Source: Variovorax gracilis
Lineage (GTDB): Bacteria > Pseudomonadota > Gammaproteobacteria > Burkholderiales > Burkholderiaceae_C
Assembly (NCBI RefSeq): GCF_030317115.1
Contig: NZ_JASZYF010000001.1
Location: 248,001-312,000 of the forward strand
Direction of reading: 5' to 3'
DNA: 64,000 nt
Numbering within the stretch: position 1 is the first letter of the stretch; every line of letters starts with the position of its first letter. This document shows, piece by piece, positions 17,901 to 26,529 of the stretch. The position numbers and the translations under genes were made by a program. The notes beneath the pieces were generated by a model that had not been told where the DNA came from, searched no databases, and saw nothing but the letters and a program-made list of their open reading frames with translations.

Positions 17901-20274
17901 CGGTGCCTGCATGATCGATGCGCGCATCATCAATGTGGCGGACACGCAGGCGAGTACCGGGGAGTTCCCGCGCATGAAGGATCTCGCGGTGGCGCTGGGC
18001 TATCGCTCGGGCCTCTTCGTTCCGCTGATGAAGGAGCACAAGGCCATCGGATCGATCGTCGTCCTCCGGGACACGACAGGCGCCTTCAGCGACCAGGAAA
18101 CCAAGCTCGCGCGCACCTTCGCCGACCAGGCCGTGATCGCCATCGAGAACACGCGCCAGTCCAACGAGACGCGCGAGGCGCTGGAGCAGCAGACCGCGAC
18201 GTCGGAAGTGCTGCAGGTCATCAGCGGCTCCATGGAGGATGCGCAGCCCGTGTTCGAGAAGATCCTGGAGAGCTGCCAACGCCTGTTCTCCGGCCGCCAG
18301 ATGGGCATCTCGCTGCTCGGGGCGGACGGACTGGTGCATCTGGGCGCCCACCGCGGGTCCGCGCGCGACATCCTGGAGCAGTTCTATCCCCGCCCCATGG
18401 ACCGCCCGCCGCCCGGCGGCCTGTCCATGGGCGGCCCCGACGTCTTCCATGTTCCGGACGCGCTCGCCGAACCGCACGTCCCGCCGTTCATGCGCGAGAT
18501 CGCCAGGATCATCGGCACCTACGCGATCATGATCGCGCCGCTCCTGTGGGAAGGCCGCTACATCGGCTCGATCCATGTCACGCGCCAGCCGCCCGGGCCG
18601 TTCGCCGACAAGGAAATCAGGCTGCTGAAGACCTTCGCGGACCAGGCCGTGATCGCGATCCAGAACGCCCGCCTGTTCAACGAGACGCGGGAAGCGCGCG
18701 CCGCGGCCGAAGCCGCCAACGACGCGAAGAGCGCCTTCCTGGCGATGATGAGCCACGAGATCCGCACGCCGATGAATGCGGTCATCGGCATGAGCGGCTT
18801 GCTGCTCGACACGACGCTCGACACCGAGCAGCAGGACTATGCCGCGACCATCCGCGATTCGGGCGATGCGCTGCTGACCATCATCAACGACATCCTCGAC
18901 TACTCGAAGATCGAGGCCGGCCGGATGGACATCGAGCAGCACCCCTTCGACCTGCGCGACTGCGTGGAGTCGGCGCTCGACCTGGTCAGCACGCGCGCGA
19001 CCGAAAAGAACCTCGATATCGCCTACGTCTTCGAGGGCGACGTGCCGCTCGCGGTGAACGGGGACCTCACACGGCTGCGGCAGATCCTGCTGAACCTGCT
19101 GAGCAACGCGGTGAAGTTCACCGAGACCGGGGAAGTCGTGCTGACGGTGAGCGCGGAGCCCGCCTCGGGCGCCAGGGCCGCGCTGACCTTCGCCGTGCGC
19201 GACACCGGCATCGGCCTGTCGGCGGAAGGCAAGGGCCGGCTGTTCCAGTCCTTCTCGCAGGCCGACTCCAGCACCACGCGCAAGTACGGCGGCACCGGCC
19301 TGGGCCTGGCCATCAGCAAGCGGCTCGCCGAACTGATGGGCGGGACGATGTGGGTCGAGAGCGATGGCCCCGGCACCGGCTCGACCTTCTTCTTCACCAT
19401 CGAGGCGCCGATCGCACACCTGCCGCCGAGCGCCCGGCGCGAGTTCATCGGCGTGCAGTTGGAACTGAAGGGCAAGCGCGTGCTGGTCGTCGACGACAAC
19501 GCCACCAACCGCCGCGTGCTTGCGCTGCAGACAGGCAAGTGGGGGATGGACCCGCGCCATACGGATTCGCCGGCCGAAGCGCTGCGTTGGCTCGACAGAG
19601 GCGAGCGCTTCGACGTTGCGATCCTGGACATGCACATGCCGGAGATGGACGGCGTCGATCTGGCGCGGCGCATCCGCGCGAACCATGCAGCGCTGCCGCT
19701 CGTGCTGTTCAGCTCGATGGGCCGGCGCGAAGCCGGCGACACCGCATCGCTGTTCAATGCCTACTTGTCGAAGCCCATCCACCAGTCGCAACTGTTCGAC
19801 ACGCTGGTGAGCCTGCTCGCGCACGACGCGCCCGCCAAGCCTGCAACCAGTGCCACGGCCAAGCCGCAGATCGACCCATCCATGGCCGCGCGCCATCCGC
19901 TGCGCATCCTGCTGGCCGAGGACAACGCGGTGAACCAGAAACTCGCGTTGCGCCTGCTGCAGCAGATGGGCTACCGCGCAGACCTGGCCTCCAACGGCAT
20001 CGAGGCCGTCGAGTCGGTCCAGCGCCAGGCCTACGATGTGGTGCTGATGGACGTGCAGATGCCCGAGTTGGATGGGCTGGATGCGACCCGGCAGATCTGC
20101 ACCTTGCTCGATGGGCCGCTGAGGCCGCGCATCGTGGCCATGACGGCCAATGCCATGCAAGGCGATCGGGAGATGTGCATGGAGGCCGGAATGGACGACT
20201 ACCTGACCAAGCCGATTCGCGTCGACCGGCTGGTCGAAGCACTGAACAGCGTGCCCGCACGAAAGGACCGATGA
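14956..20274 (+). CDS. Seven-GAF soluble hybrid histidine kinase with two receiver domains
   Basis: 1772 residues without a transmembrane segment. Seven GAF sensor domains are stacked at about residues 20-160, 190-350, 370-535, 555-720, 740-890, 915-1065 and 1090-1240; from the third on each ends in a near-identical linker of the type [21 protein letters not shown]. Then come the dimerisation/phosphoacceptor box [13 protein letters not shown] (His1267), an ATPase domain with [16 protein letters not shown] and [11 protein letters not shown] (about 1365-1482), receiver 1 ([10 protein letters not shown], Asp1558, SKPI) and receiver 2 ([10 protein letters not shown], Asp1699, TKPI). AGGAG stands 10 bp before the chosen ATG; an upstream GTG would add 15 residues. 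Downstream HPt and receiver-cyclase genes complete a phosphorelay. Ligands of the GAF domains are unknown. Confidence 0.93.
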   Translation: MAESRSRPLSMHALRADADPREPFERLVDAGVRLNGVRSEGELHECLVRETADLGGAQRVLLVLDADDGLRIAGSTLPRGEDAATLLRAIEPWLAESRRTRTSSLRHGPAGAKPAAQRSCLIAPLKAQDEPLGFLYADIEGAVGRFHDTDRDLLAALASQAAVALSNIRSRDDMERRLAQRTAELAQRAGALTLIDSIQEGIAARLPFDAIIHMVGDKLREVFDSGDVNILWWDDKANLVQALYRYEHNLPLPLPPARPVRPGEVLEQILHDRHVRVANTREEQTRAGLHPAPGTDWAHSIAAVPIIGSDRVLGAIGLQNHEREYAFGADEIQLLETVAASMGVALENARLFDETQETLAHQTATAEVLRVIGSSVADPGPVFDKILECCERLFDVSSFALMMVDDDGRLALKRWMMTPAGRAAIGEARAAQLQPVMQASYPAAPGDTSAELAFRTGDLVEFADVLNDASAPPVLRRNALQLGRSFANVAAPLMWQGRGIGLLSMQRSEIGPFRRSERALLKTFADQAVIAIQNARLFNETQEALHKVEERTAELSESLDYQTAISDVLRVISESPTDVTPVFEAILDCATRLFGSPTSAIFSYDGRLVHLAATRNWSESALASARAIWPAPPTLQQLTGRVIQERKALSIQDTWSEPNYDRQLANTGNWRRIISAPMLKDGEPIGVISTAWPEPGVTPQRQIDLLKLFADQAVIAIENMRLINETREALERQTATSEVLKVISGSPTDVQPVLNTVAERAGILCRAEGSRVWLAVDGKLRAMTSYGPAYQAGAMGVELPLRAGSIAGRAFLERRCVHVEDVVPLMDTEYPDVRELQARNGFRTVLAVPMLRDGQSIGVIALLRNQVRPFAPVEIGLVQTFADQAVMAIENVRLINETREALEQQTAIAEILRVISSSPTETQPVFDAIVQACQRLFEGRAVAFCMPRDGTIETVAFADDGTRGERQGGFLNPWPLDRGSGAGACMIDARIINVADTQASTGEFPRMKDLAVALGYRSGLFVPLMKEHKAIGSIVVLRDTTGAFSDQETKLARTFADQAVIAIENTRQSNETREALEQQTATSEVLQVISGSMEDAQPVFEKILESCQRLFSGRQMGISLLGADGLVHLGAHRGSARDILEQFYPRPMDRPPPGGLSMGGPDVFHVPDALAEPHVPPFMREIARIIGTYAIMIAPLLWEGRYIGSIHVTRQPPGPFADKEIRLLKTFADQAVIAIQNARLFNETREARAAAEAANDAKSAFLAMMSHEIRTPMNAVIGMSGLLLDTTLDTEQQDYAATIRDSGDALLTIINDILDYSKIEAGRMDIEQHPFDLRDCVESALDLVSTRATEKNLDIAYVFEGDVPLAVNGDLTRLRQILLNLLSNAVKFTETGEVVLTVSAEPASGARAALTFAVRDTGIGLSAEGKGRLFQSFSQADSSTTRKYGGTGLGLAISKRLAELMGGTMWVESDGPGTGSTFFFTIEAPIAHLPPSARREFIGVQLELKGKRVLVVDDNATNRRVLALQTGKWGMDPRHTDSPAEALRWLDRGERFDVAILDMHMPEMDGVDLARRIRANHAALPLVLFSSMGRREAGDTASLFNAYLSKPIHQSQLFDTLVSLLAHDAPAKPATSATAKPQIDPSMAARHPLRILLAEDNAVNQKLALRLLQQMGYRADLASNGIEAVESVQRQAYDVVLMDVQMPELDGLDATRQICTLLDGPLRPRIVAMTANAMQGDREMCMEAGMDDYLTKPIRVDRLVEALNSVPARKDR
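16525..18700 (+). repeat. Five diverged copies of a GAF-end/linker DNA repeat inside the kinase gene
   Basis: Copies beginning TTCGC(C/G)GACCAGGC start at 16525, 17080, 17596, 18118 and 18634, spaced 555, 516, 522 and 516 bp. Each runs on for 60-90 bp with high identity and encodes the end of one GAF domain and the start of the signalling helix. The spacing matches one GAF unit and points to internal duplication of the coding sequence. Confidence 0.8.
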
Positions 20275-20316
20275 GATGAGCACTGCCGGACCGCTCCAAA
20301 CAAGGGTGGGAATCAC

Positions 20317-20658
20317 ATGAGCAATTCGACGGTAGACCTTGCGACGTTTTCGGAGTTGCAAGACGCTGCGGGCGCCGATTTCGTGAAGGAACTGGTGCAG
20401 ACCTTTCTCGAAGAGGCACCCGCGATGCTTCAGGAACTCCGCGATGCACTCGCCGCGGGCGACGCCGACACCTTTCGCCGCGCTGCGCATTCGCTCAAGT
20501 CGAACAGCCTCACCTTCGGTGCCCTCACGCTCGGCGCCATGGCGCGCGAGCAGGAACTGGGCGGCCTCGCCGCCGCGCAGTCATCCGACGCGCTCGATGC
20601 GCTGGCGCAGGAGTACGACCGCGTCGCGACGGCCCTGCAGGAGCTGACCCATGGTTGA
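20317..20658 (+). CDS. HPt domain phosphotransfer protein
   Basis: 113 residues, all helical in character. The segment RRAAHSLKSNSLTFGA carries the phosphorylatable histidine (His58), matching the usual AHxLKGxxxxxGA pattern of histidine phosphotransfer domains. It lies 42 bp after the hybrid kinase and overlaps the receiver-cyclase gene by 8 bp, so it should shuttle phosphate from the kinase's receiver domains to the cyclase's receiver. No other domain is present. Confidence 0.92.
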   Translation: MSNSTVDLATFSELQDAAGADFVKELVQTFLEEAPAMLQELRDALAAGDADTFRRAAHSLKSNSLTFGALTLGAMAREQELGGLAAAQSSDALDALAQEYDRVATALQELTHG

Positions 20659-21709
20659 CCTGCGCCACGCGCCAGCCCGGCTGCTGGTGGCGGACGACAA
20701 CAAGGTCAACCGCCTGCTGATGACCCGCAGCCTCGAACTGCAAGGCCACAGCGTCCAGTGCGCCGAGAACGGCCGGATCGCCCTGGAGATGCTGCGGCGC
20801 GACGCCTTCGACCTGATGCTGCTCGACATGGAAATGCCCGAGATGACCGGCTTCGAGGTGCTCGAACACCTGACCGCCGACGTCAAGCTGCGCGACCTGC
20901 CGGTGATCGTCACCTCCTCGCTCGAAGGCGTGGCCGACATCGCGCGCTGCATCGAGTTGGGCGCCGAGGACTACCTGCACAAGCCGGTCAACGCCGTGCT
21001 GCTGAAGGCACGCATCGGCGCCAGCCTCGAGAAGAAGCGCCTGCGCGACCAGCAGAAGGAGATGGTGCGCCGCTTCGCGACCTCCGAGGTCGCGCAGGAC
21101 CTGCAGCAGTCCGGCTTCGCGCTGGGCGGTCGCCGCGTCCACGCCACGGTGATGTTCTGCGACATCCGCGGCTTCACCTCGCTGGTCGAGTCGCAGCCGC
21201 CGGAAGAGACCATCGAACTGCTGAACACTTACTACACGCTGATGTTCGATGCGATCAACGGCCATGGCGGCGTTGTGAACCAGATGATCGGCGACGGGCT
21301 GATGGCGATCTTCGGAGCGCCGCTGCCGCTGCCCGACCATGGTGCTGCCGCGGTGCGCGCAGCGCTCGACATGGTCGAGATGGTCGACCTTTTGAACGTC
21401 GAACGCACGGCAGCGAAAAAGCCCGCGATCCGCATCGGCGTCGGCGTCGCCTCGGGCGAGATGGTGGCCGGCTATACCGGCACGCACCAGCGCGCGACCT
21501 ACACCTGCATCGGCGACACGGTGAACCTTGCCGCGCGGCTGGAGGAACACACCAAGCTCGCGAAGCGGACGATCCTGATCGATCCGGCGACGCACCTGGC
21601 CCTCGATGGCCGTATCCCTGCGGACTCCCTGGGGCCGGCCTCGTTCAGGGGCAAGGCTGCACCGGTCGAGGTGTACGCGGTCGAGGCCGCGGCCGCAGCC
21701 AGCGCCTAG
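20651..21709 (+). CDS. Response regulator with class III adenylate cyclase output domain
   Basis: 352 residues. The receiver domain (about 9-125) shows VADDN, the phosphoacceptor in LLDMEMPEM (Asp59) and the conserved Lys in LHKPV. After a linker helix the cyclase domain begins near 160: metal-binding Asp in MFCDIRGFT (Asp171) and in GDGLMAIFG (Asp215), and YTCIGDTVNLAARLE for base recognition and transition state. The usual substrate-specifying Lys is Gln211 in VNQMIGD, as in one common subgroup of bacterial cyclases. The expected product is cAMP; guanylate activity cannot be excluded. It is the output of the kinase-HPt relay. Confidence 0.92.
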   Translation: MVDLRHAPARLLVADDNKVNRLLMTRSLELQGHSVQCAENGRIALEMLRRDAFDLMLLDMEMPEMTGFEVLEHLTADVKLRDLPVIVTSSLEGVADIARCIELGAEDYLHKPVNAVLLKARIGASLEKKRLRDQQKEMVRRFATSEVAQDLQQSGFALGGRRVHATVMFCDIRGFTSLVESQPPEETIELLNTYYTLMFDAINGHGGVVNQMIGDGLMAIFGAPLPLPDHGAAAVRAALDMVEMVDLLNVERTAAKKPAIRIGVGVASGEMVAGYTGTHQRATYTCIGDTVNLAARLEEHTKLAKRTILIDPATHLALDGRIPADSLGPASFRGKAAPVEVYAVEAAAAASA

Positions 21710-21795
21710 ATCCGCGGCCCCGTGTCGCATAGGTGATAGCGGCTCCGGGTTACTCCGCAACGGCGCCCACACAGGCGCCCCCTACGCTCCGACCG

Positions 21796-21829
21796 CCGGC
21801 GCCGCGCTGTCCAGGCAGCGCGGCGCCGG
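21796..21829 (+). terminator. 14-bp perfect GC hairpin after the cyclase gene
   Basis: CCGGCGCCGCGCTG (21796-21809) and its exact complement (21816-21829) flank a 6-nt loop, 87 bp after the cyclase stop and 57 bp before the next start codon. It is followed by T-rich but not continuous T sequence (TTCGTGTGTT), so it may be a weak terminator or a structure in the leader of the hydrolase gene. Confidence 0.5.
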
Positions 21830-21885
21830 TTCGTGTGTTCCCCGAGCTTGAAGTTCAACCACAAGAAATCCCGGAGACAAAACCC

Positions 21886-23412
21886 ATGCAAAAGAATCGC
21901 GTCCAGCTCCTGGCGCTGGCAACCACTCTCAGCCTTGCCGCGTGCGGCGGTGGCGGCAACGGAGGGGCCTTCCTTCCGATCGCTGCTGCCCCGGCCCCTG
22001 CACCCGCACCCGCACCCGCGCCTGCGCCTGCGCCGGAAGAAAAGCGCGCGCAGGACGATCGCAGCTTCGCGCCTGCGGCCCCGGCCGACACCACCTTCGC
22101 CGCGCTGGCAGCCGATGCCGGCGATACGGTCGACAACGCCACGACCAGCCGCTGGGCGGGCGTGCTCGGCGGCGCGGCCTATCGCGTCGAGGTGCCGGCC
22201 AACTGGAACGGCAAGCTCGTGATGTACGCCCATGGCTACGCCGGCACGGGCAACGCGCTGGGCGTCAGCAATCCGTCGATCCGCCGTTACCTGATCCAGA
22301 ACGGCTACGCCTGGGCTGCATCAAGCTACAGCAAGAACTACTACGACGTGCGCGTGGGCGTCGAGGACACCAACGCACTGGCCCTGGAGTTCAACAAGAT
22401 CGCTGCCGCCGCCGGCCGCACGCTGGCGGCGCCGAGCAGGATCTACATCACCGGCCACTCGATGGGCGGCCACATCACGGCCGCGGCCATCGAGGACGAG
22501 GCCTTCGCCACGGCCAAGCACAAGGTCAAGTACAACGGCGCAGTGCCGATGTGCGGCGTGGTCGGCGACACCGAGCTGTTCGACTATTTCGCCGCCGCGC
22601 AAGTGACGGCGCAAGCCATGGCGGGCGTACCGAAGTACCCGTTCACAAGCTGGGCGGACATCGCGGCGCAGGTCACGGGAACCTTGTTCTCGAGCTTCCC
22701 TTCTGCCGCAGCCCCCGCAGCGGCCGTCACGCCCACGGCGACGGGCGCGAAATACGCATCGGTGGTCAAGAACCTCACGGGCGGCGAGCGGCCCTTGTTC
22801 AACCTGGGCTTTGCGAACGGCGGGACCTTCCCGCTGGTCTGGGGCGTGTTCGGCGGGGACGGCACGGTCAACGGCATCCTCAACAAGAGCGGCGTCGACA
22901 CCAACCGATTCATCTACACCATCGACGGCGACGCGGCCGGTTCCGCCGCCCTCAACGCGGCCGCCCTCAAGCTCACCGCGGAGGCGGACGCCAATCGCGT
23001 GCGCACCGACGGGCTGCGCTGGATCCCCAAGGCCAATGGCGAGTTCAAGATCCCGGTCGTGACCCTGCACACGCTGGGCGACATGTACGTGCCCTTCAGC
23101 ATGGAACAGATCTACCAGAAGCGCGTGGCCGCCAAGGGCAACAGCGCATGGCTGGTGCAGCGCGCGATCCGCGGCGCCTCGCATTGCGACTTCACCGTGG
23201 CGGAGCAGGTCACCGCCTTCGACGACATGATCAAGTGGGAGCGTGACGGCGTGGTGCCGAGCGGCGACGATGTCGTGACGCCGGCGACCGTGGCGCAGCC
23301 GAGCTACGGCTGCACCTACACGAAGAACGTCTTCGGTCCGGACGACCTCACGCAATCGACGAAGAGCCTGCGTGCCGCGATCGCGGCTACCACGCCTGCC
23401 TGCCCGTCCTGA
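21886..23412 (+). CDS. Alpha/beta-hydrolase-fold lipoprotein
   Basis: 508 residues. An N-terminal signal with lipobox SLAAC-GGGG is followed by a proline-alanine linker (APAPAPAPAPAPA). The hydrolase part carries the nucleophile elbow ITGHSMGGH (Ser192), a candidate acid in HTLGDMYVPF (Asp399) and a candidate base in GASHCDF (His433), which together make a full catalytic triad. The oxyanion side may be in VMYAHGYAGTG. It is probably anchored to the outer membrane facing the periplasm or surface. Start chosen on CCGGAGACAAAACCC. Family members include esterases, lipases and polyhydroxybutyrate depolymerase-like enzymes; the substrate is not evident. Confidence 0.88.
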   Translation: MQKNRVQLLALATTLSLAACGGGGNGGAFLPIAAAPAPAPAPAPAPAPAPEEKRAQDDRSFAPAAPADTTFAALAADAGDTVDNATTSRWAGVLGGAAYRVEVPANWNGKLVMYAHGYAGTGNALGVSNPSIRRYLIQNGYAWAASSYSKNYYDVRVGVEDTNALALEFNKIAAAAGRTLAAPSRIYITGHSMGGHITAAAIEDEAFATAKHKVKYNGAVPMCGVVGDTELFDYFAAAQVTAQAMAGVPKYPFTSWADIAAQVTGTLFSSFPSAAAPAAAVTPTATGAKYASVVKNLTGGERPLFNLGFANGGTFPLVWGVFGGDGTVNGILNKSGVDTNRFIYTIDGDAAGSAALNAAALKLTAEADANRVRTDGLRWIPKANGEFKIPVVTLHTLGDMYVPFSMEQIYQKRVAAKGNSAWLVQRAIRGASHCDFTVAEQVTAFDDMIKWERDGVVPSGDDVVTPATVAQPSYGCTYTKNVFGPDDLTQSTKSLRAAIAATTPACPS

Positions 23413-23535
23413 CCGGTCGACCTTTGCCGCACACACTCCGGTCATCCACGTAAGTGGCGTTGCGTGGCCGCCCGGATGGTGTGACTCCAGGCATTCGAGA
23501 GAATGGCGAGCCTTCCTCCTCCCTTGGAGGTCCGA

Positions 23536-23700
23536 ATGCAACCCAGGCTCTCTTCCGCCCTCGGCATCGCGATGGCCTGCGCCTGTGCCTTCCCGCAGGG
23601 GCCGTCGCGTGCGCAGACCATCCCGGCGATGCAGGGCAAGAAGAAGTCGGAAAGCGTGACGCTGGGCGGAGGCCCGAAGTCCATCGACTTCAGGTTCTAG
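23536..23700 (+). CDS. Small secreted peptide of unknown function
   Basis: 54 codons preceded by TTGGAGG with 5-nt spacing. Residues 1-27 look like a signal peptide (MQPRLSSALGIAMACACAF, with likely cleavage after SRAQ), leaving a mature peptide of about 27 residues rich in Lys, Gly and Ser (TIPAMQGKKK then SESVTLGGGPKSIDFRF). It lies between the lipoprotein hydrolase and the convergent Crp-type gene, 6 bp from the latter's stop. I do not recognise a family. Confidence 0.55.
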   Translation: MQPRLSSALGIAMACACAFPQGPSRAQTIPAMQGKKKSESVTLGGGPKSIDFRF

Positions 23701-23706
23701 CCGGGA

Positions 23707-24351
23707 CTACCAGGACGCCGGCAGCTTCTTCAGGATCACCATCCGCCCGTCGCGCTGGCCGACGTAGCCACCGGCAGTGAGTTCCTTCATCACCCGGTTG
23801 ACCATCTCGCGAGAGGAGCCGACCCGGTCGGCAATGTCCTTTTGCGTCAGCTTGTGGCGCAGCACGCGCTCGTCTCCCACCGGTTCGGACAGCTCGGTCA
23901 GCACTCGCACCATGCGACCGTAGACGTCCTGCAGCGCGATGCTGCGCACCTGTTCGGTCAGCCGCCGCACCATGCGGATAAGCTTGCGGGTGAGGTGAAA
24001 CGCGAAGTCGGGGCTTTCCGCGAGGAACTGGCGCAGTTCCGACCCCTGGACCACCCGGCAGGTGCACGCCTCGATGGCCTTGATCGACGCCGAACGCCTT
24101 TCGCCGTCGATGGACAACTCGCCGAAGTAGCCGCCGGGACCGTATTCGGTGAGCACCAGTTCGCGGCCGTCGTCCGAGCTGGCATAGACCTTCACCCGTC
24201 CGCTGAGCACGATGTAGAGCGAATCGGTCGTGTCCCCCTCGTTGATGAGGATCGCGTGGGCCGGAAACGAACGCGTGTGCCCGTGCGGCGCGATGGCGTC
24301 GAGCAGGGACTGCGGCAGGCGATCGTCAGGGCCGTCGACGGCGGAGCTCAT
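23707..24351 (-). CDS. Crp/Fnr family transcriptional regulator (cyclic-nucleotide-binding)
   Basis: 214 residues. The sensor domain spans about 15-125: DSLYIVLSGRVKVYA, then YFGELSIDGERRSAS, where GELS and the Arg-Ser-Ala match the phosphate-binding cassette of cAMP-responsive CRP proteins. A dimerisation helix (SIALQDVYGRMVRVL) and a winged HTH (LTQKDIADRVGSSREMVNRVMKEL) follow. No FNR-type cysteine cluster is seen. I chose the ATG at 24351; CATAAT ends 6 bp before it, consistent with a leaderless start, while a GTG at 24372 is possible. A near-consensus CRP box lies 29 bp upstream, suggesting autoregulation. Confidence 0.9.
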   Translation of the reverse strand: MSSAVDGPDDRLPQSLLDAIAPHGHTRSFPAHAILINEGDTTDSLYIVLSGRVKVYASSDDGRELVLTEYGPGGYFGELSIDGERRSASIKAIEACTCRVVQGSELRQFLAESPDFAFHLTRKLIRMVRRLTEQVRSIALQDVYGRMVRVLTELSEPVGDERVLRHKLTQKDIADRVGSSREMVNRVMKELTAGGYVGQRDGRMVILKKLPASW

Positions 24352-24379
24352 CGAACGATTATGGGACGACACGGAAGGT

Positions 24380-24395
24380 TGTGACCCATGTCACT
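24380..24395. promoter_or_regulatory. CRP-like binding site TGTGA-N6-TCAC
   Basis: TGTGACCCATGTCACT matches the consensus TGTGA-N6-TCACA at nine of ten fixed positions and contains the perfect inverted repeat GTGAC-CCAT-GTCAC. It lies between the Crp-type regulator and the divergent phospholipase D gene, so it could serve both. Confidence 0.6.
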
Positions 24396-24500
24396 TGCGC
24401 ACTGCGCACTGTTTCCTCGCGGAAACGACGGGCATTGAATAGATTCCGTCCTACAACCAGGGAAGAAACGATCCGACATTCCGCAACGTCCGAGCCCGCC

Positions 24501-26156
24501 ATGAAGACCCCCCTCAAATGCTGCCCCATGCTGACCGCCCACAGCATCGGCATGCGCCTGATGGAGATCGGCCTCGCACAGGCCCGGGCCGGTGTGGCGC
24601 TCCTCGTCTTCGCGGTGGTGCTGCTGGGCATGCTGACGGGTTGCGCCAGCCTGCCGGACAACGCCCACCGGCCCGCCTCGCAGACGATCACGGACGTAGC
24701 CGACACCCGCCTGGCCGCCGTGGCGGCGGCTTCGATGCCCGCCGGCAACGCGCATCTCTCGGGCATGCGCCTGCTGCCTGCCGGCGACCAGGCCTTCGAG
24801 GCACGCATCGCGCTGGCCCGCGCCGCCGAGAAGTCGATCGACGCACAGTACTACCAGATCGCCGACGACACCTCGGGCCGGCAGTTCCTGCGCGAGCTCA
24901 GCGACGCCGCCGCCCGCGGCGTGCGCGTTCGCATCCTGCTGGATGACCTGCATGCCACCGGGGAGGACGCGCTGCTGGCCGGCCTCGCCGCCCGGCCCAA
25001 CGTCGAGCTTCGCATGTTCAACCCGCTGCCCGCGCGCGACGGCAGCGTCCGCGCGCGCGTGCTGCTCTCGATGCACGAGTTCTCGCGCATCAACCGCCGC
25101 ATGCACAACAAGCTGTTCATCGCGGACAACGCCTTTGCCATCAGCGGGGGCCGGAACATCGCAGACGAGTATTTCGGCCGCAGCGAGCCCGCCAACTTCA
25201 TCGACATGGACCTCCTCTCCACGGGGCCGGTGGTGCCGGAGATGGCGGCCGTGTTCGACGCGTACTGGAACAGCCGGCACGCCTACCCGATCGGGAGGCT
25301 CGCCGGGCCGGACCTCGACATCGCGGCCGCACGGCTTCGTTTCGAGCAGTCCGTGCGTGACGCCGGAGCGGTGGCGATGCCGGTCGCGGCGCGCGATTCG
25401 CTGGGCCAGGGCAGCGTCGCCACGCAGTTGGACGATGGCCGCGTGGCGCTGCACATGGCGTCGGTGCGCGTGGTGGCCGATGCACCGCACAAGGCCGATG
25501 CGGACAACGAATCGCGAGCCGACGGCGTCGTCATGAACGGCAACCTGGACCTGCTGCAATCGGCGCGCTCGGAAGTGCTCGTGGCGTCGCCCTACTTCAT
25601 CCCGGGCAGGCGCACGATGGAAGTCCTCCAGAAGGCTGCCGACAGCGACGTCAGCGTGTCCGTCATGACCAACTCCCTCGCGACGACGGACGAGCCGCTG
25701 GCGCACTTCGGCTACGCGCGCTACCGCGTGGCGCTGCTGAAGATGCGCGTCGCGCTCTACGAGCTGATGCCCGAGGACGAAGACGAGCGCGCATCCATCG
25801 CCGATGGTCCGCACGGCTCGCTCGGCCGCCTGCACGCCAAGCTGGCGGTGGTGGACCAGCGCTGGCTCTCCATCGGGTCGATGAACATGGACCGCCGCTC
25901 CGCGCATTCCAATACCGAGATGAGCCTCATCGTCGACAGCCTGGCGCTGGCCGGCCAGATCACGAGGCTCCTGCGCACCGAGCGGATGCCGCAGAGCTAT
26001 CAGGTCCGCTACACGGATGACACGCGCCGGCGCCTGGAGTGGATCGAGCCGAACGGCTCGAACCCGGTCGTGTATGCCGGCGAGCCGGACTCGACCTGGG
26101 GCCGGCGGCTGCGGCTGTCGGTGCTGGCGAGCCTGGTCGACGAAGATCTTCTTTGA
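24501..26156 (+). CDS. Phospholipase D-family lipoprotein (cardiolipin synthase-like)
   Basis: 551 residues with a hydrophobic segment ending in the lipobox LGMLTGC-A. Two HxKx4D motifs mark the phospholipase D superfamily: MHNKLFIADNAFAISGGRN (His202) and LHAKLAVVDQRWLSIGSMN (His445), each followed by the expected Gly/Ser. The N-terminal sub-domain includes IDAQYYQIADDTSG. Cardiolipin-synthase-like members of this type catalyse phosphatidyl transfer in the envelope; ClsC/YmdC-like lipoproteins are the closest match by layout. Start at the ATG of MKTPLKCC. Divergent from the Crp-type regulator, with a CRP-like box 107 bp upstream. Its 3' end overlaps the convergent cyclophilin-like gene by 197 bp. 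Confidence 0.88.
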   Translation: MKTPLKCCPMLTAHSIGMRLMEIGLAQARAGVALLVFAVVLLGMLTGCASLPDNAHRPASQTITDVADTRLAAVAAASMPAGNAHLSGMRLLPAGDQAFEARIALARAAEKSIDAQYYQIADDTSGRQFLRELSDAAARGVRVRILLDDLHATGEDALLAGLAARPNVELRMFNPLPARDGSVRARVLLSMHEFSRINRRMHNKLFIADNAFAISGGRNIADEYFGRSEPANFIDMDLLSTGPVVPEMAAVFDAYWNSRHAYPIGRLAGPDLDIAAARLRFEQSVRDAGAVAMPVAARDSLGQGSVATQLDDGRVALHMASVRVVADAPHKADADNESRADGVVMNGNLDLLQSARSEVLVASPYFIPGRRTMEVLQKAADSDVSVSVMTNSLATTDEPLAHFGYARYRVALLKMRVALYELMPEDEDERASIADGPHGSLGRLHAKLAVVDQRWLSIGSMNMDRRSAHSNTEMSLIVDSLALAGQITRLLRTERMPQSYQVRYTDDTRRRLEWIEPNGSNPVVYAGEPDSTWGRRLRLSVLASLVDEDLL

Positions 26157-26520
26157 TCCGGATCTGCGGCGCCGGCACTTCGATGGTGACCACGATCGGG
26201 CCGGGCACGCCGAACGCCTCCGCGCCGACATCGAGCTTGCCGAGGACTTGGCACGCGCCGCTGATCGTCTGGCCGTCGTGTCGATAGAAGACCGCCAAGT
26301 CGGGTCCGGGCGTCCAGCAGACCAGGTCGCCCACCTCGTACGAGCGGGTGTGCGTGCCGCGGCCCGAAATGGCGCCGGGGAGCGGGCCGAACTTCTCTCG
26401 CCTGAAGAGGTCGTGCATCGTGATCGTCAGCGGCAGCATGGCGATGAACTCGTGCGCCGTCGAGTTGTCTTCCAGGGTGGCCGGAAACACCCGGCCATTC
26501 AGTCTGAGATGAATCTTCAT
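25960..26520 (-). CDS. Cyclophilin-like domain protein with C-terminal extension overlapping phospholipase D gene
   Basis: 186 residues. The first about 122 form a small cyclophilin-like domain of the COG2164/DUF369 kind: MKIHLRLNGRVFPATLEDN, then FGPLPGAIS, YEVGDLVCWTPGPDLAVFY and a closing IVVTIEVP. The remaining 64 residues are Arg/Pro/Ser/Ala-rich and lie antisense to the end of the phospholipase D gene, so they look like read-through after loss of a stop codon, not a domain. It follows the AraC-type gene by 9 bp and is probably co-transcribed with it. Function of the family is not established. Confidence 0.75.
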   Translation of the reverse strand: MKIHLRLNGRVFPATLEDNSTAHEFIAMLPLTITMHDLFRREKFGPLPGAISGRGTHTRSYEVGDLVCWTPGPDLAVFYRHDGQTISGACQVLGKLDVGAEAFGVPGPIVVTIEVPAPQIRIKEDLRRPGSPAPTAAAAGPRSSPARRHTRPGSSRSARSTPGAGACHPCSGPDSSAASARCAGAS

Positions 26521-26529
26521 GAGGGACTT

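Noticed and set aside
16119..20279. A 1386-codon plus-strand frame in another phase of the kinase gene
   Set aside because: It is composed almost only of Arg, Ala, Gly, Pro, Asp and His with no domain; it is a frame-shifted shadow of the kinase.
14758..20490. A 1910-codon open frame on the minus strand antisense to the hybrid kinase
   Set aside because: It mirrors the kinase gene codon for codon, is Arg/His/Gln/Ala-rich without any domain, and long antisense frames are expected in high-GC genes. The sense strand has clear GAF, kinase and receiver motifs.
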